Shown here: piece after piece, positions 19,293 through 28,641 of the stretch
Position numbering within the stretch: position 1 is the stretch's first letter
Layout: every line of letters begins with the position of its first letter
DNA from: Methylocella silvestris
GTDB taxonomy: Bacteria > Pseudomonadota > Alphaproteobacteria > Rhizobiales > Beijerinckiaceae
Length of the DNA stretch: 64,000 nucleotides
Reading direction: 5' to 3'
NCBI RefSeq assembly: GCF_002891535.1
Contig: NZ_PDZR01000015.1
Location: 33,519-97,518, forward strand
Translations under genes and position numbers: made by a program
The notes under the pieces: generated by a model
What the model saw: only the letters and a program-made list of their open reading frames with translations
Told to the model about the DNA's origin: nothing
Database searches by the model: none

Positions 19293-20618
19293 TTGCGTAG
19301 CATCGCCCTTGTTGCGGTTGGCGTCGCTTGCGTGCTCGGCGCGGCCGGACTTTCCCTCTATCTTTATGAGCGCCCCACCGTTTTGCGCGTAGCGGTCACC
19401 CGCGAAAGCGACGATCAGCATGTGCTCGCCGTTGCGGCGCATGAATTCGCGCAAGCGCGCGATCAGGTGCGGCTGAAGCTCGTTCTTGTCGATTCCCTTG
19501 CCGAAAGCGCCCGCGCCTTCGAGGACGAGCGCGTCGATCTCGCGATCGTGCGCAGCGACGTTTCCATGCCGGTCAGCGGACAGACCGTGCTGATCATGCG
19601 GCGCAACGCGGCCGTGCTCATGGCCCCGGCCGGATCGGAGATTCGCCAGTTTGGCGATCTCAAGGGTCATCGCATCGGCGTGGTGGAAGCGGCGCGTACG
19701 GGGCGCTCGGGCGTCAACGTTCTGCTCGATGCGGCTCTCGCTCAATATGATGTGGCCGCGTCCTCCGTCCGCCGCGTGCCGCTGACGCCGGCCGAATTGC
19801 CCGACGCGATCGAGCGGCGCGATGTCGACGCGGCGCTCGTCATCGATACGCCGGGCGCTGAAACCCTGACCGAGGCGGTGGCCGCAGTGGCGCAGGCGGG
19901 GCGCGGGCCTCCCGTGTTCATCCCGATCGACGACGCCAAGGCGATTTCCCAGCGAAGTCCCAATTTTGAATCGATCGAAGTGCTGCGCGGCGTTTTTGGC
20001 GGGGCTCAGCCGAAGCCCGCGTCGAGTTTCGAGACGCTCGGCGTCAGCACGCGGCTCATTGCCCGCCACAGCCTCGGCAATGACGTCGTCGCCGAACTGA
20101 CCGAGTTATTGCTGACGGCGCGGCCTTTGCTGGCGGCGCAGGAGCCGATCGCAAATCGCATTGAGCCGCCTCCGACGGACAAGGGCGCAGCGCTTCCGGT
20201 GCACCCCGGAACGCTGGCCTATCTTGGCGACGAAGAGCAGAGCTTCTTCGATAAATACAGTGATTTCATTTACATCGGCGCGATGTTGGCCAGCTTGTTC
20301 GGCACCGCCATCGCAACGCTGGCGGCGCGCTTCAATCGCAAGCGCAACACCGATCTTGAGGAAATCCTGCATCGTCTCTTGCAGATCATCGCCGCGGCGC
20401 GAGCCGCAACGCGGGCCGATATGCTCGACGCTCTCGAAAAAGAGGCCGACGACCTCCTCGCCCAGGCCCTTGCCCATGACTGGAATCACGCGATGAGCGG
20501 CAGCCGGGTCGCGGCGACCGATCTGGCGCTCAATCAGGCGCGTCAGGCGATCACCGAGCGCCGGCTATATCTTGCCTCCCCGCGCGGAACTTTCGCGCCG
20601 CGCCTCGTCGGGGAATAA
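19293..20618 (+). CDS. TAXI-type solute-binding protein with C-terminal membrane anchor
   Basis: 441 residues. It begins with a hydrophobic signal/anchor, followed by a TAXI-like TRAP solute-binding domain (RVDLAIVRSDVSM; GDLKGHRIGVVE), then a membrane helix around residues 325-345 and a helical cytoplasmic tail. The start is TTG at 19293, supported by GGAGG at 19283-19287. TAXI proteins normally deliver solutes to a DctM-type permease; none is nearby. The second membrane segment suggests a membrane-tethered sensor or orphan receptor. The downstream gluconate genes are on the opposite strand. Confidence 0.75.
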   Translation: MRSIALVAVGVACVLGAAGLSLYLYERPTVLRVAVTRESDDQHVLAVAAHEFAQARDQVRLKLVLVDSLAESARAFEDERVDLAIVRSDVSMPVSGQTVLIMRRNAAVLMAPAGSEIRQFGDLKGHRIGVVEAARTGRSGVNVLLDAALAQYDVAASSVRRVPLTPAELPDAIERRDVDAALVIDTPGAETLTEAVAAVAQAGRGPPVFIPIDDAKAISQRSPNFESIEVLRGVFGGAQPKPASSFETLGVSTRLIARHSLGNDVVAELTELLLTARPLLAAQEPIANRIEPPPTDKGAALPVHPGTLAYLGDEEQSFFDKYSDFIYIGAMLASLFGTAIATLAARFNRKRNTDLEEILHRLLQIIAAARAATRADMLDALEKEADDLLAQALAHDWNHAMSGSRVAATDLALNQARQAITERRLYLASPRGTFAPRLVGE

Positions 20619-20619
20619 A

Positions 20620-21972
20620 TCAGACAAAATGCGCCAGCAGCAGGATGAGGCCGAGGCTGACGACCGAAAGGATCGTCTCCATCGCCGTCCACGTCTTGAA
20701 GGTCTCCGCGACGGTCATGTTGAAATATTGCTTGACCAGCCAGAAACCCGCGTCGTTGACGTGAGACAGCACCACCGATCCGGCGCCGGTGGCGAGCACC
20801 AGAAGCTCCCGGTTGACGCCCGGGACGAGCGCCACCACCGGGGCGACGATGCCGGCCCCGGTGATGGTCGCGACCGTCGCCGATCCCGTCGCGATGCGGA
20901 TGACCGCGGCGACGAGCCAGGCGAGCAGGATCGGCGAGACTTCCGCGCGAACGGCGAGATGGCCGATGACGTCGCCAACGCCGCTGGCGACCAGCATCTG
21001 CTTGAAGCCGCCGCCGGCGCCGACGATGAGCATGATGGCGGCGATTGGCGTCAGGCTCGCATCAAGGAGCTTGCCTATCTGCTCGCGCGAAAAGCCGCGC
21101 GCCGAGCCGAAGGTGTAGAACGCCAGCAGCAAGGCCGCCAGAAGCGCCGTAATGGGATGACCGATCAGATCCATCCAGATGCGGACAGGGCTGCCGGTCG
21201 CGAACAGAACATCGGCCAGCGCTTTCAGCAGCATGAGCAAGACGGGTAGCAGGATCGTCGTCAGCGTGACGCTAAAGCTCGGCAGGCTTGAATATTTAGT
21301 GTCCTGCACGAACTGATCGGCGAGATCTTGCGCGACATGCCCCGGAATGCTGCGCGAAATGAACGAGCCGAAGATCGGCCCGGCCACAGCGGCGGCCGGC
21401 AGGCCGACGATCAGGCCATAAAGGATCGTCTTGCCGATATCGGCGCCGAACACGCTGACGGTAAGCAGCGGTCCGGGATGGGGCGGCACCAATCCGTGCA
21501 CCGCCGAAAGGCCGGCGAGCAACGGGATGCCGATCTTGATCAGGGGAACGCCGGAGCGGCGCGCGACGATGAAGACCAGCGGGATCAGCAGCACGAAGCC
21601 GATTTCGAAGAAAAGCGGGATGCCGACGAGAAAGGCGGCCAGCATCATCGCCCAATGCACTTTCTCCCGGCCGAAGGAGCGGATCAGGGTCTGGGCGATC
21701 TGATCGGCGCCCCCGGATTCGGCCATCAGCTTGCCGAGCATGGTGCCAAGGCCAAGGACGATGCCGACAAAACCGAGGACCCCGCCGAACCCTTCCTGGA
21801 AGGATTTCATGATGAGATCCACCGCCATGCCGGAGGTGAGGCCGAGAAAAACTGAGGCCAGAATCAGGGCGACAAAGGGATGAACCTTGAAATTGGTGAT
21901 CAGCAACACGAGGCCGATAATCGTAACGGCGGCGTCGAGAAGTAGATAGGTCTCGCGCGTGATCTCCGACAT
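20620..21972 (-). CDS. gntP: GntP family gluconate:H+ symporter
   Basis: A 450-residue polytopic membrane protein with 12 or more hydrophobic segments. The GntP-family motifs PPHPGPL (VHGLVPPHPGPLLT, about residues 160-175), LSHVNDAGFW (near 405-415) and VPGVNRELLVLATGAGS are present. It imports gluconate or a related sugar acid. The gene starts 3 bp after the gluconokinase gene, so both form an operon for uptake and phosphorylation. Confidence 0.93.
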   Translation of the reverse strand: MSEITRETYLLLDAAVTIIGLVLLITNFKVHPFVALILASVFLGLTSGMAVDLIMKSFQEGFGGVLGFVGIVLGLGTMLGKLMAESGGADQIAQTLIRSFGREKVHWAMMLAAFLVGIPLFFEIGFVLLIPLVFIVARRSGVPLIKIGIPLLAGLSAVHGLVPPHPGPLLTVSVFGADIGKTILYGLIVGLPAAAVAGPIFGSFISRSIPGHVAQDLADQFVQDTKYSSLPSFSVTLTTILLPVLLMLLKALADVLFATGSPVRIWMDLIGHPITALLAALLLAFYTFGSARGFSREQIGKLLDASLTPIAAIMLIVGAGGGFKQMLVASGVGDVIGHLAVRAEVSPILLAWLVAAVIRIATGSATVATITGAGIVAPVVALVPGVNRELLVLATGAGSVVLSHVNDAGFWLVKQYFNMTVAETFKTWTAMETILSVVSLGLILLLAHFV

Positions 21973-21975
21973 GGG

Positions 21976-22566
21976 TTAGGCCCCGCTCGTGTCGCGCAAC
22001 GACCGATAGGTTTCCCCGCGCTCCGGCTGCGCTGAATTGGCGCCGCCCGCAGTGTTGGAGGCGCGCCACCATTGGCTGGCGCGTTCGGCCAGTATTTCGA
22101 GGGGAAGCGTTGCGTCGAGCGTCAAGGTCGCCGCTTCGCGATGCGGCGGTTCGAGGGCGTCGAACTGGCTTTTGATGAGGCTCGCCGGCATGAAATGCCC
22201 CGGCCGGTTGGCGACGCGCGCCGCCGCGACCTCGGGCGTCAATTCAAGATAGACAAAGCCGAGCCCCGGCAAGGCATGGCGCAGCGTATCGCGGTAACGC
22301 TTCTTGAGCGCGGAGCAGGTGAGGACCGGGCGTTCGCCGGCGCCAAGGCAGGCGACGAGTTCCTCGCCCAGGCGATCAAGCCAGCCCGCGCGATCTTCGT
22401 CCGTCAGCGGCGCGCCTGCGCTCATCTTGGCAATATTTGCCGGAGGATGGAAGGCGTCGCCTTCGATCAAACGCCCCTCGCTGAGGACCGCGATGGCGGC
22501 GCCGACGCAGCTTTTGCCGCAGCCGGCGACGCCCATGACGGCGAGGGCGGAGATTGCGCGGTCCAT
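21976..22566 (-). CDS. gntK: Gluconokinase
   Basis: A 196-residue P-loop kinase. The Walker A is GVAGCGKSCVG at about residues 12-22, GDAFHPPANIAKMSAGAPLTDEDR is the gluconate-kinase signature, and SALKKRYRDTLR and NRPGHFMPASLIKSQF follow. It phosphorylates gluconate to 6-phosphogluconate, the entry to the Entner-Doudoroff or pentose phosphate route. It is the first gene of the gntK-gntP pair. No GntR-type regulator is in the window. Confidence 0.95.
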   Translation of the reverse strand: MDRAISALAVMGVAGCGKSCVGAAIAVLSEGRLIEGDAFHPPANIAKMSAGAPLTDEDRAGWLDRLGEELVACLGAGERPVLTCSALKKRYRDTLRHALPGLGFVYLELTPEVAAARVANRPGHFMPASLIKSQFDALEPPHREAATLTLDATLPLEILAERASQWWRASNTAGGANSAQPERGETYRSLRDTSGA

Positions 22567-23055
22567 ATTCCCCCCCCTTAGAGCGTTTTCCGGTCACATG
22601 GAAACATGTGACCGACAAGAAATCGCTCCACGTCAATAAGTTGGAGCATGTCCTTATCGTCCAGATGATTCCATCTGAACGGGACATGCTCCGAGCGCGG
22701 CGCTTTTATAGCGTTCAGCTCAATTTAACGCTTGCAAGGGACGGCCGGAAGACAAAAGTCAGGCCGCCGAAGCCGAACCTAGGCCTTTGGCCTGCAGGGG
22801 TTTCTAGGCGGTCTGCGGCCGCGCGCGTGCGCTCAAAAGATCATGCCGGTCTGGCGGAAACGGAAGCGTCGATTATATCGGTTTTCAAATCGCCGCATTT
22901 CGTATATTGAATTGTTGCAACGCGAAAAATATCCCAAATCGCTGGCGGGCCGGCTCAGCTTTATGCCGCTGAGCGCGAAGGCTCGCCTTATTGGCGTTTG
23001 CTCTCTGCCTTATGCGCCGGAGCAAAACCTGGCGCTCGATCGAGACACTGCACCT
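22567..23055. repeat. Intergenic region with two palindromic repeat elements
   Basis: Between gntK and typA there are two adjacent inverted repeats. The first has arms GGTCACATG (22592-22600) and CATGTGACC (22604-22612). The second has arms GGAGCATGTCC (22643-22653) and GGACATGCTCC (22682-22692), with a nested CAGATG/CATCTG. These resemble palindromic elements common between genes in Rhizobiales. The remaining bases up to typA hold nothing I recognise; the typA promoter should lie here. Confidence 0.6.
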
Positions 23056-24873
23056 ATGAAGCTGCGCAATATCGCTATCATCGCTCACGTCGATCACGGC
23101 AAGACGACTCTCGTCGACCGGCTGCTGCAGCAGTCGGGCTCATTTCGTGAAAACCAGCGCGTCGTTGAGCGCGTCATGGATTCCAACGATCTCGAAAAAG
23201 AACGTGGCATCACGATCATGGCCAAGGCGACGTCGATCGCCTGGGGCGACACCCGCATCAATATCGTTGATACGCCCGGCCATGCCGATTTCGGCGGCGA
23301 GGTGGAGCGCATTCTGTCGATGGTCGATGGCGCGATCGTGCTCGTCGACGCCTCCGAAGGACCGATGCCGCAGACCAAATTCGTGGTCGGCAAGGCGCTG
23401 AAGATCGGCCTGAAGCCGATCGTCGCCGTCAACAAGGTGGACAAGCCCGACGCCCGCGTGACCGAAGTCGTCAATGAGGTATTTGATCTTTTCGCAGCGC
23501 TTGACGCCACCGACGAGCAGCTCGATTTTCCCATTCTTTACGGCTCGGCGAAGCAGGGCTGGATGGCGGACAGCCCCGAGGGGCCGAAAGACGGCATGGG
23601 GCCGCTGTTCGATCTTGTCTTGAAGCATGTTCCGACGCCGCGCATCGAAGAGGGCGGCTTCCGTATGCTCGGCACGCTGCTCGAGGCCAATCCCTATCTC
23701 GGCCGCCTCGTGACGGGCCGCGTCTTCGCCGGCTCGATCAAGCCCAATCAGGCCGTCAAGGTGCTGGATCGCAAGGGCAATATCGTCGAGACGGGCCGCG
23801 TCTCAAAGATTCTCGCCTTCCGCGGCATTGAGCGCACGCCGATCGAGGAAGCCGAAGCGGGCGATATCATCGCCATTGCCGGCCTCGAAAAATTCAACGT
23901 CGCCGACACGCTTTGCGCGCCGGAAGTCACCGAGCCGCTGCAGGCGCAGCCGATCGATCCGCCGACCCTGTCGATGACCTTCTCGGTCAATGATTCGCCG
24001 CTCGCGGGGACCGAAGGCGACAAGGTGACGAGCCGGGTCATCCGCGCCCGCCTCTATAAGGAGGCCGAGGGCAATGTCGCGCTGAAGATCGAGGATTCGC
24101 CGGGGTCGGATTCCTACATCGTCTCCGGGCGCGGCGAATTGCAGCTCTCGATCCTGATCGAGACCATGCGCCGCGAGGGCTTCGAGCTCAGCGTGTCGCG
24201 GCCGAAAGTCGTGTTCCAGAAGGCTGAAGACGGCTCCATTCTCGAACCCATCGAAGAGGTGGTGATCGACGTCGACGAGGAGCATTCCGGCGTCGTCGTG
24301 CAGAAGATGGCCGAGCGCAAGGCCGAGATGATCGAGATGCGTCCCTCCGGCGGCAACCGCTTGCGGCTCGTGTTTCACGCGCCGACGCGCGGCCTGATCG
24401 GCTACCAGGGCGAGCTTTTGACGGACACGCGCGGCACCGCGATCATGAACCGGCTGTTCCATGAATATGCGCCGTGGAAGGGCGAGATCGCCGGCCGGCG
24501 CAACGGCGTCCTCATCTCCAACGATACCGGCGAGTCTGTCGCTTACGCCATGTGGAAGCTGGAAGATCGCGGCCCGATGATGATCGAGCCCGGCTGGAAG
24601 GTCTATCGCGGCATGATCGTCGGCGAGCATACGCGCGAGAACGATCTTGAAATCAATGTGCTGAAGGGCAAGCAGCTGACCAATATCCGCGCCGCCGGCA
24701 AGGACGAAGCTGTGCGCCTGACGCCGCCGATCAAGATGACGCTCGAGCGCGCGCTGGCCTATATCGAGGAAGACGAGCTCGTCGAAGTGACGCCGAAGTC
24801 GATCCGGCTGCGCAAGCTGTTCCTTGATCCGAACGACCGCAAGCGCGCGGTCCGGACCAAGGAAAGCGCCTGA
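23056..24873 (+). CDS. typA: Ribosome-binding GTPase TypA/BipA
   Basis: A 605-residue translational GTPase. G1 is [15 protein letters not shown], the switch I motif is [13 protein letters not shown]3 is [14 protein letters not shown] and G4 is NKVDKPDAR. Elongation-factor domains and the BipA-specific C-terminal domain follow ([21 protein letters not shown]). It binds ribosomes under stress and assists assembly. The ORF is open 71 codons upstream, but family homology starts at the ATG at 23056. Confidence 0.97.
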   Translation: MKLRNIAIIAHVDHGKTTLVDRLLQQSGSFRENQRVVERVMDSNDLEKERGITIMAKATSIAWGDTRINIVDTPGHADFGGEVERILSMVDGAIVLVDASEGPMPQTKFVVGKALKIGLKPIVAVNKVDKPDARVTEVVNEVFDLFAALDATDEQLDFPILYGSAKQGWMADSPEGPKDGMGPLFDLVLKHVPTPRIEEGGFRMLGTLLEANPYLGRLVTGRVFAGSIKPNQAVKVLDRKGNIVETGRVSKILAFRGIERTPIEEAEAGDIIAIAGLEKFNVADTLCAPEVTEPLQAQPIDPPTLSMTFSVNDSPLAGTEGDKVTSRVIRARLYKEAEGNVALKIEDSPGSDSYIVSGRGELQLSILIETMRREGFELSVSRPKVVFQKAEDGSILEPIEEVVIDVDEEHSGVVVQKMAERKAEMIEMRPSGGNRLRLVFHAPTRGLIGYQGELLTDTRGTAIMNRLFHEYAPWKGEIAGRRNGVLISNDTGESVAYAMWKLEDRGPMMIEPGWKVYRGMIVGEHTRENDLEINVLKGKQLTNIRAAGKDEAVRLTPPIKMTLERALAYIEEDELVEVTPKSIRLRKLFLDPNDRKRAVRTKESA

Positions 24874-24893
24874 GCCAGAGCGGAGAGGATGCG

Positions 24894-25886
24894 ATGACCC
24901 CCCCGCGCATCGACGCCGCAGGCCTTGCTCCTTACCGCGACTATGTGCTCGAGGAAGCCTTCATCCCCGAGTTGCCGAATTATTATCGCGGCAAGGTGCG
25001 GGAGAATTACGATCTCCCGAATGGCGAACGCATCCTGATCGCGACCGACCGCGTCAGCGCCTTCGACCAGAATCTGGCGTCGATCCCCTTCAAGGGGCAG
25101 GTACTGACTGAAATCGCCCGCTTCTGGTTCGAGGCGACCGCCGATATCTGCCCGAATCACGTCCGCGCCAATCCCGACCCCAATGTGGTGGTCGTCGAGC
25201 GGCTCGAGATGATGCCGGTTGAAATCATTGTACGGGACTATCTCGCGGGCTCGACGGCGACGTCGATCCTCACGATGTACAGGGCCGGCGCGCGGCGGAT
25301 ATATGGGCTCGACTTTCCGGACGGCATGCGAGCCAATGAGAAGCTGCCGCAGACGATCGTCACGCCGACCAGCAAGGCGGGGCATGGCTCGCATGACGCG
25401 CCGCTGACGGCGGACGAAATTCTCGAGTCCGGGCTTTTGACGCCGCGGCAGTGGGAAGACGTCTGCGAAAAGGCGCTGGCGCTGTTTACGCGTGGGCGCG
25501 AGATCGCCGCGGGGCGCGGCCTCATTCTCGCCGACACGAAATATGAATTCGGCTTCAACGCCGAAGGCCATATCGTTCTCGCCGACGAAATCCATACGCC
25601 GGACAGCAGCCGCTACTGGCTGGAGGAAACCTATCCGGAGCGGCTCGAAAGCGGCGAGCCGCCGGATAGTCTCGACAAGGATTTCATTCGCCACTGGGTC
25701 AGCGCCCGCTGCGATCCCTATCGTGATCCGATCCCGGCAATCCCGCCGGAAGTGATCCTCGAGGCTGCCGCGACGTATATCCGCACCTTCGAGACGATCA
25801 CCGCCAGAAGCTTCGTCTTTCCCGAGGACCAGATCGCCCCGCTCGATCGGATCCGCGCCAGTCTCGCCTTTTACTGGACGCGATAG
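24894..25886 (+). CDS. purC: SAICAR synthetase (purine biosynthesis)
   Basis: A 330-residue phosphoribosylaminoimidazole-succinocarboxamide synthase. The N-terminal [11 protein letters not shown] and TDRVSAFDQ motifs, [11 protein letters not shown] around residues 110-120, and [10 protein letters not shown] near 210-220 are diagnostic. It couples aspartate to CAIR with ATP. It is longer than the ~240-residue E. coli form and closer to the eukaryote-like long form seen in many alphaproteobacteria. The ATG follows typA by 20 bp with a GGAGAGG site, so it may be read from the typA transcript. Confidence 0.95.
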   Translation: MTPPRIDAAGLAPYRDYVLEEAFIPELPNYYRGKVRENYDLPNGERILIATDRVSAFDQNLASIPFKGQVLTEIARFWFEATADICPNHVRANPDPNVVVVERLEMMPVEIIVRDYLAGSTATSILTMYRAGARRIYGLDFPDGMRANEKLPQTIVTPTSKAGHGSHDAPLTADEILESGLLTPRQWEDVCEKALALFTRGREIAAGRGLILADTKYEFGFNAEGHIVLADEIHTPDSSRYWLEETYPERLESGEPPDSLDKDFIRHWVSARCDPYRDPIPAIPPEVILEAAATYIRTFETITARSFVFPEDQIAPLDRIRASLAFYWTR

Positions 25887-25906
25887 GCGGTCCGGGACGC
25901 GGCCGT

Positions 25907-26476
25907 TCAGCTGGCGTCGACCGCCTTGGCCGCCTCATCGAGAATGGCGGTGATTTGGGCGAGTTCGTCCGCGCTGAGCGGACCGCGCGACGTACGAAGA
26001 CGGAGCGCCGTCTTCACATTTTCCATCGCCCGGATGACCTGCGGCGCCGGACCGCCGCCATGGCGGGTATTGATATCGGCCATGCGCTCGAAAATCGCCG
26101 AGACGGTCGCGTCCTTGTCGCGCAGCAGCGTCTCGCCGTCGGGCGTTATCTCATAAAGTTTGCGCGGACCGTCGGTCTCCTTGACCCGGATCGCGCCCAT
26201 TTCTTCGAGAAGCGTCAAGGTCGGATAGATGACTCCGGGGCTTGGCGCATAGGCGCCGCCGAGCCGGTCCTCGATCGCCTTGATGATCTCATAGCCGTGC
26301 GAAGGCTTCTCGGAGATCAATTTCAGAACGACGAAGCGAAGGTCGCCCTGCTCGAACATGCGCTGCCGTCCGCCCGGCCGGCCGTGACGGCGAAACAGCC
26401 CCGCAGGACCGCATCCCTCGCGGCGCGAGCCATCTTCGCGATGGGCGAAAGCGTGGAAATAGGGGTGAAATCTCAA
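25907..26476 (-). CDS. PadR family transcriptional regulator
   Basis: A 189-residue regulator. A His-rich N-terminus (FHPYFHAFAHRE) and a Gly/Arg-rich linker lead to the winged helix: GDLRFVVLKLISEKPSHGYEIIKAIE, then YAPSPGVIYPTLTLLEEMG, then KLYEITPDG. A C-terminal dimerisation helix follows. The TTG at 26476 is chosen because AAAGGA lies 7 bp upstream and the His-rich start is typical of this subgroup. It is divergent from the L,D-transpeptidase gene, and repeats in the shared upstream region are good operator candidates. Confidence 0.85.
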   Translation of the reverse strand: MRFHPYFHAFAHREDGSRREGCGPAGLFRRHGRPGGRQRMFEQGDLRFVVLKLISEKPSHGYEIIKAIEDRLGGAYAPSPGVIYPTLTLLEEMGAIRVKETDGPRKLYEITPDGETLLRDKDATVSAIFERMADINTRHGGGPAPQVIRAMENVKTALRLRTSRGPLSADELAQITAILDEAAKAVDAS

Positions 26477-26508
26477 TTGTTTTTCCTTTTGCAGATTATC
26501 TAAAACTG

Positions 26509-26545
26509 TATCTAGATATATCGAACTCAAAAGATATATCGAACT
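26509..26545. promoter_or_regulatory. Candidate PadR operator
   Basis: A palindrome TATCTAGATA (26509-26518) overlaps the first of two perfect 14-bp direct repeats AGATATATCGAACT (26514-26527 and 26532-26545, 18 bp apart). Each repeat contains the palindrome GATATATC. The site is about 33-70 bp upstream of the PadR start, so autorepression is likely. The assignment is inferred from position and symmetry. Confidence 0.5.
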
Positions 26546-26700
26546 TCTGGGATTGCAAGCGATTTTTCGGAAAAACCTCCGCTGCGCCGCGCGGGTGGGC
26601 CGCAAGCATTAAGTTCAAAGAATTTTAAGGCGTGACTTCTGTGCAATATCGCCGCCGGTTTTTCTGCTTTATCTTGCTGGAAATTCCATTCCTTTAACCA

Positions 26701-27450
26701 ATGAATCGCCCCATGACTCAGCTAAACCGCCGTTCCCTTCTCGCTGGCGTCTCCTCTGCAGCAGCTTTAGGCCTTGGCGGCTGCGTCGGCGGCCAACAAA
26801 GTCAGATCGCTGCGAATGTTCCCGCGTCGGCTCCCGCGGGCGCCGTTGTGTCCCAGGGCGGCGACTTCAATTCGATGTATGGCGAGCTAAAGGACGGCAA
26901 ATTCGTCGTTCCCGCCGTCAGGCAATCCGATCTTGGCCCCGCGTTCCGCCGCGCGGAAGTCTCCTACTCCGGCGCCGAGGCGCCAGGAACAATCGTCATC
27001 GACCCGGCGGCGCATTATCTGTATCTTGTCCAGCCGGGCGGCAAGGCGATGCGTTACGGCATCGGCGTCGGCCGGGAAGGCTTTGCCTGGTCGGGCGATT
27101 CAACCGTTAACAGCAAGCAGGAATGGCCGGATTGGTATCCGCCGAAGGAAATGCTGGAGCGCCGCCCTGAATTGCTGAAGCAGATGAGCCAGCTGCAGAG
27201 CGGTACCGGCATGCCGGGCGGCCCAAGCAATCCGCTCGGAGCCCGTGCCCATTATCTTTATCAGGGCAAGGTCGACACGCTTTATCGCATCCACGGCACC
27301 AACGAACCGGCGACGATCGGGCAGAGCGTCTCGTCAGGCTGTATTCGCATGGTCAATCAGGACGTGATGGATTTGTATCAGCGCACAAATGTTGGAACAA
27401 AGGTGGTCGTCCTTGGCTCGGCTCAGCCGATGAAGGTCGCCCATTCCTGA
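26701..27450 (+). CDS. L,D-transpeptidase (YkuD domain), exported
   Basis: A 249-residue protein. The N-terminus LNRRSLLAGVSSAAALGLGGC has a Tat-like RR followed by a lipobox-like LGGC, so it is probably an exported lipoprotein. The YkuD domain occupies about residues 95-240, with the His motif RIHGTNEP and the catalytic Cys in SVSSGCIRM. Such enzymes form 3-3 peptidoglycan crosslinks or attach outer-membrane proteins. It lies divergent from the PadR gene, and a terminator follows it. Confidence 0.9.
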   Translation: MNRPMTQLNRRSLLAGVSSAAALGLGGCVGGQQSQIAANVPASAPAGAVVSQGGDFNSMYGELKDGKFVVPAVRQSDLGPAFRRAEVSYSGAEAPGTIVIDPAAHYLYLVQPGGKAMRYGIGVGREGFAWSGDSTVNSKQEWPDWYPPKEMLERRPELLKQMSQLQSGTGMPGGPSNPLGARAHYLYQGKVDTLYRIHGTNEPATIGQSVSSGCIRMVNQDVMDLYQRTNVGTKVVVLGSAQPMKVAHS

Positions 27451-27492
27451 TTTGATCCGAGCCCGTTGCGGCGCGGAGGATGAAAGCAGCGG

Positions 27493-27524
27493 CGCCCGGC
27501 TCATGAGTCGGGCGTTTTATTTTT
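27493..27524 (+). terminator. Intrinsic terminator between L,D-transpeptidase gene and mutM
   Basis: CGCCCG (27493-27498) pairs with CGGGCG (27509-27514), followed by TTTTATTTTT. It overlaps the stop codon of the convergent mutM gene. Confidence 0.6.
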
Positions 27525-28395
27525 GACACAGGCTACAGAAGAAGCTCGATCGGCCGCCTTGCGCGATTCGCGTGATTTCGCCTTCGCAGCGAAGCGTCGG
27601 ACAAGGATGCCCCGCGCGATCGTAGACCCGAAAGCTGTGCTGAAAATACCCCAGGGCGCCATTGACCTGGCGATGATCGCGCAGCGAGGAGCCTCCCGCC
27701 GCGACAGCCTCTTCGAGCACTTCGCGGATCGTCTCGGCGAGCCGGTTCGCGCGTTCCGTCGGCTGCCCGGATTGTCTTGTCAGGCTGCCGGCCTGGCGCA
27801 GGGGCGACAGGCCGGCGCGATGCAAGGCCTCGCAAACATAAATATTGCCAAGGCCGGCGACGAGACTTTGATCGAGCAGCGCGGCTTTAAGCGACGTTGT
27901 TTTCCCGGCGAACAGCCGGGCGAGCGCCGCGCCGCTCAATTCATTGCCAAGAGGTTCGACGCCAAGTGATCGCAAGAGCGGATGGGCCGCCAATTCCGCG
28001 CGCGGCGCGATCTGCATGAAGCCGAAGCGGCGCGGATCATTGTAGATAATGCGCGCTCCGCCGGCGAGGGCGAAGACGACGTGGTCATGCAGGGCGTTTT
28101 TCGGCGCCGGGCCGCCGGCCGAGAGGTTTTTCGCGACGCCGGCTTGCTCGATGCGAAAGGAGCCCGACATGCCAAGATGCATGATGATGACATTGGCGTC
28201 GTCGAGATCAGCCAGAAGATATTTAGCCCTGCGGCCGAGCACCAGAATGCGCCGGCCGGCGAGGCGCTCAGGAAAGCGGTCCGGGAAGGGAAAGCGGAGA
28301 TCTGGCCGCCGCTGATCGACGCTCAGGATGCGCGCGCCGACCATCACAGGCTCCAGTCCGCGCCGCACGGTTTCGACTTCGGGCAATTCGGGCAT
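27517..28395 (-). CDS. mutM: Formamidopyrimidine-DNA glycosylase
   Basis: 292 residues. The mature N-terminus [13 protein letters not shown] contains the catalytic Pro and Glu. The [21 protein letters not shown] segment is the helix-two-turn-helix. The C-terminal zinc finger is C-x4-C-x16-C-x2-C, with an Arg-rich beta hairpin (GGRSSFFC). It removes 8-oxoguanine and other oxidised purines. The ORF is open 20 codons further upstream, but the enzyme must begin MPELPE, so ATG 28395 is fixed. Confidence 0.97.
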   Translation of the reverse strand: MPELPEVETVRRGLEPVMVGARILSVDQRRPDLRFPFPDRFPERLAGRRILVLGRRAKYLLADLDDANVIIMHLGMSGSFRIEQAGVAKNLSAGGPAPKNALHDHVVFALAGGARIIYNDPRRFGFMQIAPRAELAAHPLLRSLGVEPLGNELSGAALARLFAGKTTSLKAALLDQSLVAGLGNIYVCEALHRAGLSPLRQAGSLTRQSGQPTERANRLAETIREVLEEAVAAGGSSLRDHRQVNGALGYFQHSFRVYDRAGHPCPTLRCEGEITRIAQGGRSSFFCSLCQK

Positions 28396-28405
28396 CGCGC
28401 ATCCA

Positions 28406-28450
28406 AAAGCATGACGCCGAAAACTCCGCAAGCTTTTGCAATCATGCTTT
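28406..28450. repeat. Palindromic intergenic element
   Basis: AAAGCATGA (28406-28414) and TCATGCTTT (28442-28450) form an inverted repeat with a 27-bp centre upstream of mutM. Such elements are common between genes in Rhizobiales. It could form a hairpin in the transcript. Confidence 0.5.
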
Positions 28451-28641
28451 GGCAAAGGCGGAAGGCGGTCTTTGCCGCAGAGAGCAGGGGAAGCCTCGGG
28501 ATGGCGCCTGTGGCGCTAAAATGCTTTAACCGCGGGACGCGCGGCCATTTGTCTCCTGCTCAAGACGCTTCAGGTCAAGGCGAATCGGCGCTGGATCGGC
28601 TGAGTTTCGCAGATCGCGCATGGCGCGCTTGGATTTGGATC

